Shown: one piece after another, positions 7,720 through 15,282 of the stretch
Layout: the number at the start of each line of letters is the position of its first letter
Numbering within the stretch: the stretch's first letter is position 1
Notes under the pieces: model-generated
Databases searched by the model: none
What the model was told of the DNA's origin: nothing
Seen by the model: the letters and a program-made list of their open reading frames with translations, nothing else
NCBI GenBank assembly: GCA_003641465.1
Contig: QNAJ01000007.1
Location: 1 to 15,370, forward strand
Length of the DNA stretch: 15,370 nucleotides
Direction of reading: 5' to 3'
Source: Verrucomicrobiota bacterium
Lineage (GTDB): Bacteria; Verrucomicrobiota; Kiritimatiellia; B70-G9
Translations under genes and position numbers: made by a program

Positions 7720-10700
7720 TCAAACCGGAATGAGCCGACCCAGACAGGTGGCATAGATTACTGCGGTGACTTCGCGGGCTCCCGTAAGGGCCTGCAGCGA
7801 CTCCGCATAGGCGCGGAGCTGCCGGCAATAGATTTCCGCAAGCCGCGCGCATTCCTCCTCGGTGATCAGGTTGGTTTTCCAGTCGAGGATCATCCACTCC
7901 GAGCCGTCGGCGTTGCGTTGGACCAGATCCATGAACCCCTCCACCGCGGTCTCTTCGCCGGCCAGGTGCAGGAAGGGCATCTCGCTTTCCACGTGGAGGC
8001 TCGGGTCCGCCAGCCGGGCAGCCAGCGGCGATTTGAGGAACAGGTTCCATTCCCGGCGCGCGCGGGGGATATCTGGAGAGGTGCGCAGCACTCTCCGGAA
8101 GTGTCCAGCCCATGCATCCCTGCCGGCGCCCCAAGGCATGGTTTCCATCAGACGGTGCCACCACGTTCCGTAGCGCCGGGCCGCCTCGGCGGCGCTCGGT
8201 TCGGTTGTCTCCCGCAGGAGTTCCGGCTCGTCCGGCGGCGCCTCCCGGGCCAGCATGGAAGGCAGAATCCGGCGTACGATGGCGCCGGAGGCGGCGCGGG
8301 CCGCCTCCAGCTCGCGGTCGGCCACGGGGACGGAGACGGGTTTCGGCCGGGAAGCCGGTCGGGTCGGAGTCAGCGGCAGGGCATGCGGCTCCGACGGCAG
8401 GCGTTCCAGCAGTTTACCCCCGTCCTCCCCAAGCAGCTCACCGAAGCTGAATGCGCCCCGCGAAGTGGAAAATGCTTCCCGATCGTCCAGGATCACCAGC
8501 GTGCGGCGGGCGCGGGTGAGGGCGACGTACAGCAGCCGCTGCATAGCCGCCCGGCGATGGCGGCGCAGGTGGTCCTGAACCTTGCGGTAGTCCTGCTTGT
8601 CCACCAGCACCACGGGCTGTCCCGATGCCCGCGGTTGCAGCAGGATGGGGTAGTCGGGAGATCGCGGGCGGGCCGGCCGGAAGAACATGGGCAGAATCAC
8701 CACGTCCCATTCCAGCCCCTTGGCCTTGTGGCAGGTAAGGATCTGGACCGCCCCGGACTGTGGTGCGATCGCCTCGACCGGGGCATTGCGCGCGGCAAGC
8801 AGCTCCTGAACAAACTGAGCCAGCGAAAGCCCGCGCCTCTCTGCCTCGCAGGCCCGTCCCAGCAGGGTGTCGATCTGCTTTTCCGCCTCCGCCGGAATGG
8901 CGCATACCTCCGCCACGCGCTGGGGCAGAGCAGTAGCACCGATGACCCGCCCGACCGCCTCGCGCAACGGCAATCGCAGTACTTCAACTCGCAGATTCCG
9001 AAGCATGTCCAGGACGGCGTCCACCTCACCGGCCGAACTTCCCGAATCAGAAGGACGCCGATCTATCCGGAAGCGGTTCCCGTCCCCTTTGCAGTAGGCT
9101 GCCAGCCGGTCGTCGGAGATGCCGAAGATTTCGCGCAGTACCCCGACGCAGTTGAAGGTATCCGCCGGCACGGTGAGCACGCGCAGCAGCGCCGTCAGCC
9201 AGGAATAGGCCGGGTGATCCGCCAGCAGGGTGGCGGGGGAATGCACCTGCGTCCGCAGCCCCGCCTCTTCCAGTGCCGCGGCTACGGGATCCAGCCACTT
9301 GCGCTGCTGGCACAGTATCGCCACCTGCGACCAGTCGGATGCGCCCAGAGCCCGGTAGCCGCGGTCCGCCAGCCAGCGGGCCAGCCAGCGTGACTCGGCA
9401 GCGGTCGCTTCGCCCACCCGTATTCTTTTTTTTCCGGGGCCGGGAGAAGGAAGTTCGGGCCTCAGCCTGAGCACCATCCCGGGACCGTGGCCCGGCCGCG
9501 GTTCCAGCCGGACGAAGCGCGCCTGGGGTTCCGACTCCGGCAGGATGACGGGGCCGAGCTGATTGACCAGGGTGACCACGGCGGAGTCACAGCGGAAGGT
9601 TACTTCAAAGATGATTTCTTCTCCATGTGGAGAGTTCTCCAGGTAGCTGCGTACCCGGTCGTAATATTCCAGGTCGGCGCGATCCGGGTAGATGGATTGC
9701 TGCGGGTCGCCCACCATGCAGAACCGCCCGGGTCCGGGAGCGGGATCCGGCCGCCGCCTCCATCCGCAGGAGGCGTGCTCCGGACGGGTGATCTCGAGCA
9801 GGATGTCGAACTGGAGCGGATCAGTATCCTGGGCTTCATCCAGCAGCACGATGAGTTCCTGGCGACGCAGGCGGCGAAGTACTTCCGGCTGTTCATGCAA
9901 CAGGCGGTGGGTGAGATAGATCTGGTCTGTATAGGTGAGGTAGCCGCGGGCGATACGGTAGGCGCGGTAGGCGTGCGCGATCTTCAGCGCGGCGGCCCAG
10001 GCAAGTCGGCCCACCCACACCTTCAAGGGATCCAGCGCGCGGGCGGCGGTGAGCTGGAATTTCTCGCCGCCCTTGTCCACCACCGGCAGCCCGCAGAAGC
10101 TTTCCGGCTGATTTTCGTGAATGTGGTACCAGGCGGCGATGATGTCCTTGAAGCGGCGGATGTTCGCCGCGCCCCGTCCCTGCTCCGGAAAGTGCAGAAT
10201 GGGGGCGATATCCACCCGCGGCCGACTGCCGTATTCCGGCGGGGACCACCATGGCCGGGCGCTGCGTGCCAACCGGAAAATTTCTTCCATCCCCACATAA
10301 CGCAGGCATTGTGCTTCCGGGCCGTCCAGAAACCGCGGTGCGGACGAAGCGTGCCGGACGAAGTCGTTCCAGAGAGCGTCTTCCGGCTGCAGAACATTGA
10401 GGCGTGACGGCAGGCCCAACAGGTGAGCGTTTTCCTGCAGCAGGCGCAGGCAGAAGCTGTGAATGGTTCCGAAAAAGGCCCGGTTGAACAGTGCCAGCAC
10501 GCTGAAATCCAGGTGCCTGGCCACCATGGCGCTGCGCGCCCGCTGCTGCATCTCCTCGGCGGCCTTGTTGGTGTAGGTGACCACCACCAATTGCGCGAGC
10601 CGCCGGGTGCCGGTGCGCTGATCACGTTCCGCCAGCGCCACGATCCGGTCCACCAGGGCGCGCGTTTTGCCCGCGCCTGCCGGTGCGATCACTGAAAAAT

Positions 10701-10779
10701 TGCGGTCCAGCTCGGCGCGGAAGCGTTCCCTTATTTCCGCGTCCCGGGGAACCGGTTTGCTGTCGGCCGCCGCACTCAT
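7720..10779 (-). CDS. addA: AddA-type helicase-nuclease (UvrD-like helicase with C-terminal PD-(D/E)XK nuclease)
   Basis: AddA is the motor and one of the two nucleases of AddAB, which unwinds and resects DNA double-strand ends for RecA. From the ATG at 10779 the protein has 1019 residues, short for AddA (~1200). Helicase motifs occur in order: Walker A APAGAGKT (Lys38), VVTYTNKAAEEMQQR, GTIHSFC, DEAQDTD (Asp314-Glu315), VGDPQQSIY (~360), VTFRCDS (~396), LTCHKAKGLEWDVV (~685) and LLYVALTRARR (~750). The C-terminal RecB-family nuclease keeps WWHRLME, GFMD (Asp951), LDWKT (Asp966, Lys968) and QLRAY (Gln987, Tyr991), so both activities should be present. The start overlaps the stop of the upstream addB-like gene (ATGA), so the pair is coupled. 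The frame stays open to 11178 inside addB, but that extension has no domain similarity. A RecB-like or generic UvrD-nuclease label is the alternative. Confidence 0.93.
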   Translation of the reverse strand: MSAAADSKPVPRDAEIRERFRAELDRNFSVIAPAGAGKTRALVDRIVALAERDQRTGTRRLAQLVVVTYTNKAAEEMQQRARSAMVARHLDFSVLALFNRAFFGTIHSFCLRLLQENAHLLGLPSRLNVLQPEDALWNDFVRHASSAPRFLDGPEAQCLRYVGMEEIFRLARSARPWWSPPEYGSRPRVDIAPILHFPEQGRGAANIRRFKDIIAAWYHIHENQPESFCGLPVVDKGGEKFQLTAARALDPLKVWVGRLAWAAALKIAHAYRAYRIARGYLTYTDQIYLTHRLLHEQPEVLRRLRRQELIVLLDEAQDTDPLQFDILLEITRPEHASCGWRRRPDPAPGPGRFCMVGDPQQSIYPDRADLEYYDRVRSYLENSPHGEEIIFEVTFRCDSAVVTLVNQLGPVILPESEPQARFVRLEPRPGHGPGMVLRLRPELPSPGPGKKRIRVGEATAAESRWLARWLADRGYRALGASDWSQVAILCQQRKWLDPVAAALEEAGLRTQVHSPATLLADHPAYSWLTALLRVLTVPADTFNCVGVLREIFGISDDRLAAYCKGDGNRFRIDRRPSDSGSSAGEVDAVLDMLRNLRVEVLRLPLREAVGRVIGATALPQRVAEVCAIPAEAEKQIDTLLGRACEAERRGLSLAQFVQELLAARNAPVEAIAPQSGAVQILTCHKAKGLEWDVVILPMFFRPARPRSPDYPILLQPRASGQPVVLVDKQDYRKVQDHLRRHRRAAMQRLLYVALTRARRTLVILDDREAFSTSRGAFSFGELLGEDGGKLLERLPSEPHALPLTPTRPASRPKPVSVPVADRELEAARAASGAIVRRILPSMLAREAPPDEPELLRETTEPSAAEAARRYGTWWHRLMETMPWGAGRDAWAGHFRRVLRTSPDIPRARREWNLFLKSPLAARLADPSLHVESEMPFLHLAGEETAVEGFMDLVQRNADGSEWMILDWKTNLITEEECARLAEIYCRQLRAYAESLQALTGAREVTAVIYATCLGRLIPV
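9426..9433 (-). other. A8 homopolymer inside addA coding sequence
   Basis: The coding strand reads GGA AAA AAA AGA (Gly-Lys450-Lys451-Arg) in the frame of the gene. A run of eight A's in a GC-rich gene can promote polymerase or ribosome slippage. A slipped product would lose motifs V and VI and the nuclease. No evidence of actual slippage can be seen from sequence. Confidence 0.5.
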
Positions 10780-13772
10780 TCTGCGTTCTCTTCGTTCTCC
10801 TGGGGCGCGGACAGCGCCGGATGCGTCAGTCTCCACTTGGATTCCAGTACTTCGGCGGGTACCGCCAGCGTGGCCAGAGGATATTCCGGCGAATACCCGT
10901 ACTCGGATCTGATCTCGCTGCGCATGCCGAAAATCCCTTCCTCCTGCATGCGGACAAGTTCCTCCAGTATTTCGGTATGCCGCAAGGCATCGGTCCGGGA
11001 TACGGACGGTTCCATATCGTAGCCGGGTTGCAGAATGGAAATCCGCACCTCGGCCGCCCGGGGAACCGCCAGAGCGTACAGAATCAGTTGCAGCCCCTCT
11101 CCGTTGCGCAGCATGCGCGGCAGCTTCGCAGGGGTCAGGGGTTGGCTGCCTCGGCCGGTCTTGAAGTCCACAATCCAATAGGAGGGCTCCTCTTCTGCAG
11201 AGGGTCGGCTCTGCAGAAGAAGATCAACCCTGCCGCAGAGGTAGAGCTTGCGGTGGTCGGGAGCTGTCCAGCAGGCATTTTCCGGTACCGGCCACTCCGC
11301 AAAGGCGGTCGGCCATTCCGGCAGGTATCCGGCCAGAACCTGCGCGAACTCCCCCGCCAGCGTGCGCGCCTGATTGCAGACCGACTGCGCCGGCACCGGC
11401 AGATGCTGTCCGGCATTCCGGTAGACCTCCTGCATCCAGGTAATTGTCTTGCGGGCCTCCTCCTGTACCGCCGATCTCAGCAGGCTCGGCGGAGGGCGCT
11501 GCGCATGATCCGCGGCCAGGCGCCGGATAGCGCCTGCCAGCCATTGATGTACCAGGCTGCCCACCATCACCGTCCAGTGTTCCCGGTCCAGATCCGGCAG
11601 CGCCCGACCTACCCCCAGAACGCGCCTCATCCATACCAGCGGCGGATGCTGCAGGGCTTCTTCCCATTCCTTGCAGTGCAGACGAATCGGGCGCGGCGGC
11701 GGGCTTTTCAGGCAGAAGGAATACTCATCGAACGGCCGGGACGGATCGCGGCGGCGGCGGAAGGCGAGAGCGGTCTGCCGCGGCGGAGGTACCGAGGGGC
11801 CGGCCTCGTCCTCCGCCGGCACGTTGAGCCGGACGCCGCCCTTCAGGAACGCTTCCGTCCCGGACTGCAGCCGGTCGAGTTCCTCTTCGGTCAAGGCCCG
11901 CGACGTGCAGCAATAGTAAAGGCTGCTCATAATGTCGCCAGGTACCCGGCGGCGTGACGGATCCTGTTCGTCGGCGCGGGAACAGGTCAGATGGACCGAC
12001 CGGCGGCAACCTTCCAGAAGGGTGGCGAACTGCCGGCGCGCCAACACCTGCTGGTCATGGGTTCCTACCAGATAGCTGCGTCCCGCCCGGAGAATGAAGT
12101 GCCCCTCACCGTAGCTTCCTGTTCCCATACTTCTCTGGTTCAACTCCGCGAGCAGGTTTTCCGGAAGGTAGGGGCGGGGCGGACCCACCGCCGGCCACAG
12201 ATCCTGAGTGAGCCCGGTACACACAAGGTGGGTCCATTCCTGCCACACTGCCCGCGCATAAGGGATCAGGTGTACCCGCGCATAGGGAACCACGTTTTCC
12301 GGCGGGCGCGCCCAACGGCCGGCCGAGCGGCCCGCAGCCAGCCAGCCGAGAAAAGTCCGCCTGCTTATGGTTCCGCGGATCTGCTCGTGCAGTATCGCCG
12401 CGCTTTCTTCCAGTCCCACGCCACGGTTTTCCAGCCCCGCGGCCCGCAGTGAATCGCGCGCACAGGCGGCGAACTGCGCCAGTGTCGCTTCTGCGGGAAG
12501 CAGGCGGATCGAGTACAGGAAGTCCTTGAGCTCCTTCCATTCGCACAGCGGCGGGGGCCGTTCGGCGGCCGCCGCAACCAGCGGCAGTCCGTCACCCGGA
12601 ATCCTCTGGAGGATTTCTTCCATCTGCCGGCGGAGCCGTAATTCCCGGTCCGGGTCGAGAGCCGTAAGCCCGGCGTCCACGGCGTCCAGCAGTTGCCGGA
12701 TGCGGGGCTCCTGCTGCAGGGCGAGCCAGGCATTCCAGCGCAGCTCCTCATCGGCGGCGGCTTCGTTACGGCCCACCATGTCGTTGAAACATATCCCCGC
12801 CGCCCGCAGCCCCAGAGCTATCTCCCGCGCAAGCGCCCCGTAGCCGGGTACCAGCACGCCGATGCGGCCTTGAGGATCCTGCGCAAGCAAACGCGCCACC
12901 TGCAGCACCACCGCCTCCGCCTCGGCACGCAGGGTGCCCGCCACCAAGAAACCCACCCGGTCGCACCCCTCTACAGGCCGGCCTTCCACCCCACTGAACG
13001 CTGCTGCCAGGGGCTGCAGCGGCCCCGGATCGGCGGCAACCGGTTCGGCCGGCCCCAGCAGTTCCTCCCAGGTTCCCACCCAGAGCTGGTCCAGCCGTTG
13101 GGAGTGGTAGCGGGGGGCATAGAGACATACCGTGGTCTCCTCGGCCGCAGACACGGCCGCACGCAGAATGGGGTAGTCATGCCAGTGGGAGGCATCGAAT
13201 CCGATGATGAGCAGGGAGCCGATGGGCTTACCGTTGCGGCCTTCGAGCAGTCGGCGTACCGCCCGGGCCGGTGTGACGAAGCCGAGCCGCTCAAGGGTTT
13301 CCTCCATCGAGCGCAGCCGTACTGCGGCAGCTTGCGGCAGCAATTCTTCGATCTGCTCCCATCCGGCGGTGACCAGGATCTCATAGGCTGCATAGAGGTC
13401 TTCAGCCGAGGCGAAGGCCAGGCTGTCGCCGTCTCCCGCCGCTCTTGCCTCCTGCGCCTCCGCCAGGGCGGCCAGTACCAGCAGCGCGTGTTCCCGGGGG
13501 ACGACGGCCCGCTCGTCCCCGGGCGGAGGCCACAGCAGTGACAACACGTCCGCCGGGACAAGGATTCTTATCCCCAGCAGATTGCGTTTCTCGGCGACCA
13601 GTTTCCCATGCAGGTAGGCGGCGAAAGCGCGATCGGGAACCAGTACCACCGTTGCGGTGTTTCTCATCCAGGCCCGGTCATTATGCGCGAACCAGGGCCC
13701 GATGATTTCACGCCAGGCATCCGCCGGTGATTCGGCCGTGAACAGGCGCCTGCTGGGCTGCTTTTTCCCCAT
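10776..13772 (-). CDS. addB: AddB-type subunit with C-terminal PD-(D/E)XK nuclease, no Fe-S cysteines
   Basis: AddB is the second subunit of AddAB: an inactivated helicase-like fold that supports translocation, plus a nuclease. The 998 residues have no Walker A motif. The N-terminus reads ATVVLVPDRAFAAYLHGKL...GIRILVPADVLSLL, as in AddB proteins without ATPase function. The C-terminal nuclease is intact: GSLVHQWLAG, GRVD (Asp850), IVDFKTG (Asp869, Lys871) and QLILY (Gln895, Tyr899). In Bacillus-type AddB, four cysteines bind a 4Fe-4S cluster around this domain. Here the first position reads LQHPPLVW (His709 instead of Cys) and no cysteine follows Tyr899, so the cluster is missing. Start ATG 13772 has only a weak AGG about 8 bases upstream. 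Gene order addB-addA with a 4-base overlap matches the usual operon and is the main support for calling it AddB. Confidence 0.88.
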   Translation of the reverse strand: MGKKQPSRRLFTAESPADAWREIIGPWFAHNDRAWMRNTATVVLVPDRAFAAYLHGKLVAEKRNLLGIRILVPADVLSLLWPPPGDERAVVPREHALLVLAALAEAQEARAAGDGDSLAFASAEDLYAAYEILVTAGWEQIEELLPQAAAVRLRSMEETLERLGFVTPARAVRRLLEGRNGKPIGSLLIIGFDASHWHDYPILRAAVSAAEETTVCLYAPRYHSQRLDQLWVGTWEELLGPAEPVAADPGPLQPLAAAFSGVEGRPVEGCDRVGFLVAGTLRAEAEAVVLQVARLLAQDPQGRIGVLVPGYGALAREIALGLRAAGICFNDMVGRNEAAADEELRWNAWLALQQEPRIRQLLDAVDAGLTALDPDRELRLRRQMEEILQRIPGDGLPLVAAAAERPPPLCEWKELKDFLYSIRLLPAEATLAQFAACARDSLRAAGLENRGVGLEESAAILHEQIRGTISRRTFLGWLAAGRSAGRWARPPENVVPYARVHLIPYARAVWQEWTHLVCTGLTQDLWPAVGPPRPYLPENLLAELNQRSMGTGSYGEGHFILRAGRSYLVGTHDQQVLARRQFATLLEGCRRSVHLTCSRADEQDPSRRRVPGDIMSSLYYCCTSRALTEEELDRLQSGTEAFLKGGVRLNVPAEDEAGPSVPPPRQTALAFRRRRDPSRPFDEYSFCLKSPPPRPIRLHCKEWEEALQHPPLVWMRRVLGVGRALPDLDREHWTVMVGSLVHQWLAGAIRRLAADHAQRPPPSLLRSAVQEEARKTITWMQEVYRNAGQHLPVPAQSVCNQARTLAGEFAQVLAGYLPEWPTAFAEWPVPENACWTAPDHRKLYLCGRVDLLLQSRPSAEEEPSYWIVDFKTGRGSQPLTPAKLPRMLRNGEGLQLILYALAVPRAAEVRISILQPGYDMEPSVSRTDALRHTEILEELVRMQEEGIFGMRSEIRSEYGYSPEYPLATLAVPAEVLESKWRLTHPALSAPQENEENAE
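11191..11220. repeat. Perfect 11-bp inverted repeat within addB
   Basis: TCTTCTGCAGA at 11191-11201 is the exact reverse complement of TCTGCAGAAGA at 11210-11220, with an 8-base loop (GGGTCGGC). It lies in the coding region between the GRVD and DFKT nuclease strands, where the protein makes a variable, surface-type turn (LLLQSRPSAEEEPSYW). The transcript would fold into a strong stem there. No other copy was noticed in the window. Confidence 0.85.
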
Positions 13773-13861
13773 CGGAACCTAAACTTAGGACCTGCCGGCC
13801 GCTTAGACAACCCAACAGGCGTACGGACCTGGAGACCGCATCGTCGGGCGCGGACAAATTC

Positions 13862-13890
13862 TGGACCGGCGGGGCCGTGCTCCGTAGAAT
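13862..13890 (+). promoter_or_regulatory. Promoter candidate for the nitroreductase gene
   Basis: TGGACC (four of six -35 bases) is followed after 17 bases by TAGAAT (five of six -10 bases), giving a leader of about 30 nt to the ATG at 13927. It lies in the 154-bp divergent gap shared with addB. I could not find a convincing opposing promoter for addB in that gap. Confidence 0.45.
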
Positions 13891-13926
13891 ACGCGGCTGT
13901 ACGGAAGGGACTGGAAAGGAGTCGTT

Positions 13927-14436
13927 ATGGATACTCTGGAAGCCATCTTCACCCGGCGCAGCATCCGCAAGTACACCACCGAGCCGGTGGGAGAAGATGT
14001 GGTTCACCTGCTGTTGCGTGCGGCCATGGTGGCCCCTTCGGCCGCCGACCAGCGCCCGTGGCATTTCGTGGTCGTGCGGGATCGCGGGAAGCTGCAGGCC
14101 ATGGGCCGCCGGATGGAAGGTTGTGAGATGCTGGACACCGCCGCCCTCGGGATCCTGGTATGCGGTGATGAATCCCTGGAGAAGGTCAAGGGATTCTGGG
14201 TACAGGACTGTTCCGCGTGCGCCATGACCATACTGCTGGCGGCACACGCCAAGGGGTTGGGGGCGGTCTGGGTGGCGGTTTATCCGTTGGAGGAACGCAT
14301 GCGCGTGGTACGGGAAGAGCTGGGAATTCCCGCGAACATTATTCCTTTCGCCCTGGTGAGCATGGGACACCCCGACGAGCACCTGCCCGGAGAGGACCGT
14401 TTTGACGCCTCCCGGGTGCACCGCGAACAGTGGTAG
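13927..14436 (+). CDS. Nitroreductase-family FMN-dependent oxidoreductase
   Basis: The 169-residue cytoplasmic protein has the nitroreductase fold, which binds FMN at a dimer interface and uses NAD(P)H to reduce nitroaromatics, quinones or other electron acceptors. Visible signatures are the N-terminal RRSIRKYTTEPV (residues 10-21; the Arg/Ser/Arg residues contact FMN phosphate), APSAADQRPWHFVVV (36-50), the helix QDCSACAMTILLAAHAKGLG leading into GAVWVAVYP, and the final FALVSMGHPDE. The length is typical of the short single-domain subfamily often seen in anaerobes. The natural substrate cannot be inferred. ATG at 13927 has AAGGAG 5 bases upstream and a promoter candidate. The gene converges with the zinc-ribbon gene, 21 bases away, and is divergent from addB; nothing indicates a functional link with either. 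Confidence 0.93.
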   Translation: MDTLEAIFTRRSIRKYTTEPVGEDVVHLLLRAAMVAPSAADQRPWHFVVVRDRGKLQAMGRRMEGCEMLDTAALGILVCGDESLEKVKGFWVQDCSACAMTILLAAHAKGLGAVWVAVYPLEERMRVVREELGIPANIIPFALVSMGHPDEHLPGEDRFDASRVHREQW

Positions 14437-14457
14437 TATCCGCACGGCGCGCGCGGT

Positions 14458-14736
14458 TCAGTCGTACAGCATTTCGGTCACCACCAGTTCCACGTCGCGC
14501 GAACGGCACTTGCGGCACATCGGTGGGATGTCATCACGCATGCGGCCGCCGCAGTATTCGCATTTCTCGGGCACCGGGTCACCGGTCCCGGGCATGTCCG
14601 GCCATATGGGGTTCCCGACTACCACCGTCCGGTCGCAGTCCTCGCAGCGGAAGAGCCGGAAATTGAATCCGCCGCCTGCCCGGGCGCGGAAGCGGTGTCC
14701 GCACCGCCGGCATTGGAATATGCCCTTCACGCCCAT
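14458..14736 (-). CDS. Small four-CxxC zinc-ribbon protein
   Basis: The 92-residue protein has four CxxC pairs: Cys9/12 (QCRRCGH), Cys31/34 (RCEDC), Cys59/62 (KCEYCGG) and Cys74/77 (MCRKC). These would form two zinc ribbons joined by a Pro/Gly-rich segment (GNPIWPDMPGTGDPVP). No catalytic domain accompanies them. Such proteins usually bind nucleic acid or another protein, but the role here is unknown. I chose the ATG at 14736 because the ribbon begins directly after it and a G-run (GGGGGG) lies about 10 bases upstream. The frame is open to 14955 with another in-frame ATG at 14826, but the extra residues are Arg/Ala-rich, look non-coding and lack a ribosome site. It converges with the nitroreductase gene. 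Confidence 0.75.
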   Translation of the reverse strand: MGVKGIFQCRRCGHRFRARAGGGFNFRLFRCEDCDRTVVVGNPIWPDMPGTGDPVPEKCEYCGGRMRDDIPPMCRKCRSRDVELVVTEMLYD

Positions 14737-14973
14737 ATCGTTTGAACCCCCCGAACCACCATACCACCGATCGCGCTGCTGTGCCAGCAGTCCGGCCGCG
14801 CGGAGACGCAGGGGCGGATCGCGCATCTGCGCCCATTGTGCGCAAAGCCGACATCTTCGGCGCCTTGGGGATATCCATCCGGAGTCTCCCCGAGCTTGTC
14901 CCGCTTCAGCGGAGGCTTGTCGCCCTGCCGGCGGCATGAGGAGCTTTCTACCCAAAGGGTTCCGGGGCCCGAT
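14737..14973. other. Hairpin-rich intergenic stretch upstream of the zinc-ribbon gene
   Basis: No gene is supported here. The stretch holds several short perfect stems: CTGCTG-TGC-CAGCAG (14776-14790), GCGCA-TC-TGCGC (14821-14832), TGCGC/GCGCA with a 7-base loop (14828-14844) and GCCGA-CATCT-TCGGC (14847-14861). The second and third share an arm and so exclude each other. On the minus strand they would lie in the leader of the zinc-ribbon mRNA. No known riboswitch or RNA family is recognised, and part of the pairing may simply reflect the high GC content. Confidence 0.45.
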
Positions 14974-15113
14974 TCCCTTTGGCCAAAACTTCCAATGCTT
15001 GGAACTTTTCGAGCAAAAATTTCCAAGGTTTGGAACTTTTCAGGCCAAAACTTCCAAGGTTTGGAACTTCTCAGGCAAGAACTTCCAAAGTTTGGAAGTT
15101 TCCTGGTAAAGGC
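14974..15113. repeat. 31-bp-period array of TTCCAA-N3-TTGGAA palindromes
   Basis: Four 15-bp palindromes start at 14990, 15021, 15052 and 15083, exactly 31 bp apart. The arms are identical (TTCCAA/TTGGAA) and only the 3-base centres vary (TGC, GGT, GGT, AGT). The 16-bp spacers are also related (CTTTTCAGGCCAAAAC-like), with a spacer-like half unit at 14974-14989 (GGCCAAAAC end) and a degenerate one at 15098-15113. AAAA before and TTTT after most palindromes extend the symmetry across a mismatch. A 31-bp period is close to three helical turns, so bound proteins would sit on one face of the DNA. Possible roles are a multi-operator, an iteron-like or nucleoid-protein array, or tandem weak bidirectional terminators. 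It is not CRISPR, because the spacers repeat too. Confidence 0.9.
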
Positions 15114-15235
15114 TTCACCGCCCGCCCATAAGGCGAAGGGGCCCGGACCGGCATCGCGGCGGCCCGGGAGCATCTACGACCGCGACTTTGCATGCTGGGA
15201 GCGTCTGGCGGCACATTCCGGATCGCCCAAAGCGC

Positions 15236-15275
15236 GGGACTTGCCCCGACAAAGATGGGACTTACCCCGACAAAG
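15236..15275 (+). repeat. 19-bp direct repeat at 21-bp period
   Basis: GGGACTTGCCCCGACAAAG (15236-15254) recurs as GGGACTTACCCCGACAAAG (15257-15275), differing by one base and separated by two bases. The 21-bp period is two helical turns. The second copy runs directly into its own inverted arm (GTCGGGG), forming the adjacent hairpin. Confidence 0.85.
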
Positions 15276-15282
15276 TCGGGGT
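15264..15282. other. Perfect hairpin ACCCCGAC-AAA-GTCGGGGT
   Basis: An 8-bp GC-rich stem with a 3-base loop overlaps the second direct-repeat copy. No T-run follows on either strand, so it does not look like an intrinsic terminator. As DNA it could serve as a dimeric protein-binding site; as RNA it is a stable stem. Confidence 0.7.

Noticed and set aside
7918..9393. Long plus-strand frames opposite addA and similar antisense frames opposite purH and addB
   Set aside because: They are shadows produced by GC-rich codon bias; the translations have no recognisable domain and the opposite strand carries full helicase, nuclease or PurH motifs.
10780..11178. N-terminal extension of addA (frame open for a further 133 codons)
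   Set aside because: It lies wholly inside the addB nuclease-coding region in another frame, is Arg/Gly-rich with no domain similarity, and the ATG at 10779 gives a normal distance to Walker A plus an ATGA overlap.
13778..13789. CCTAA-AC-TTAGG palindrome just upstream of addB as an operator
   Set aside because: A single 5-bp-arm palindrome is too short to distinguish from chance and no second copy was noticed.
14737..14760. tRNA-like T-loop (GGTTCAAAC on the minus strand)
   Set aside because: The flanking bases do not form a T-stem and no acceptor or anticodon arms are found.
14990..15097. CRISPR array
   Set aside because: The 16-bp intervals between the palindromes are themselves repeated, the repeat is too short, and no cas gene is nearby.
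14727..15173. Minus-strand 148-codon frame through the palindrome array
   Set aside because: Its sequence simply translates the repeat (SKPWKF, EKFQTLEIF, ARKVPSIGSF pattern), has no ribosome site and overlaps the zinc-ribbon gene.
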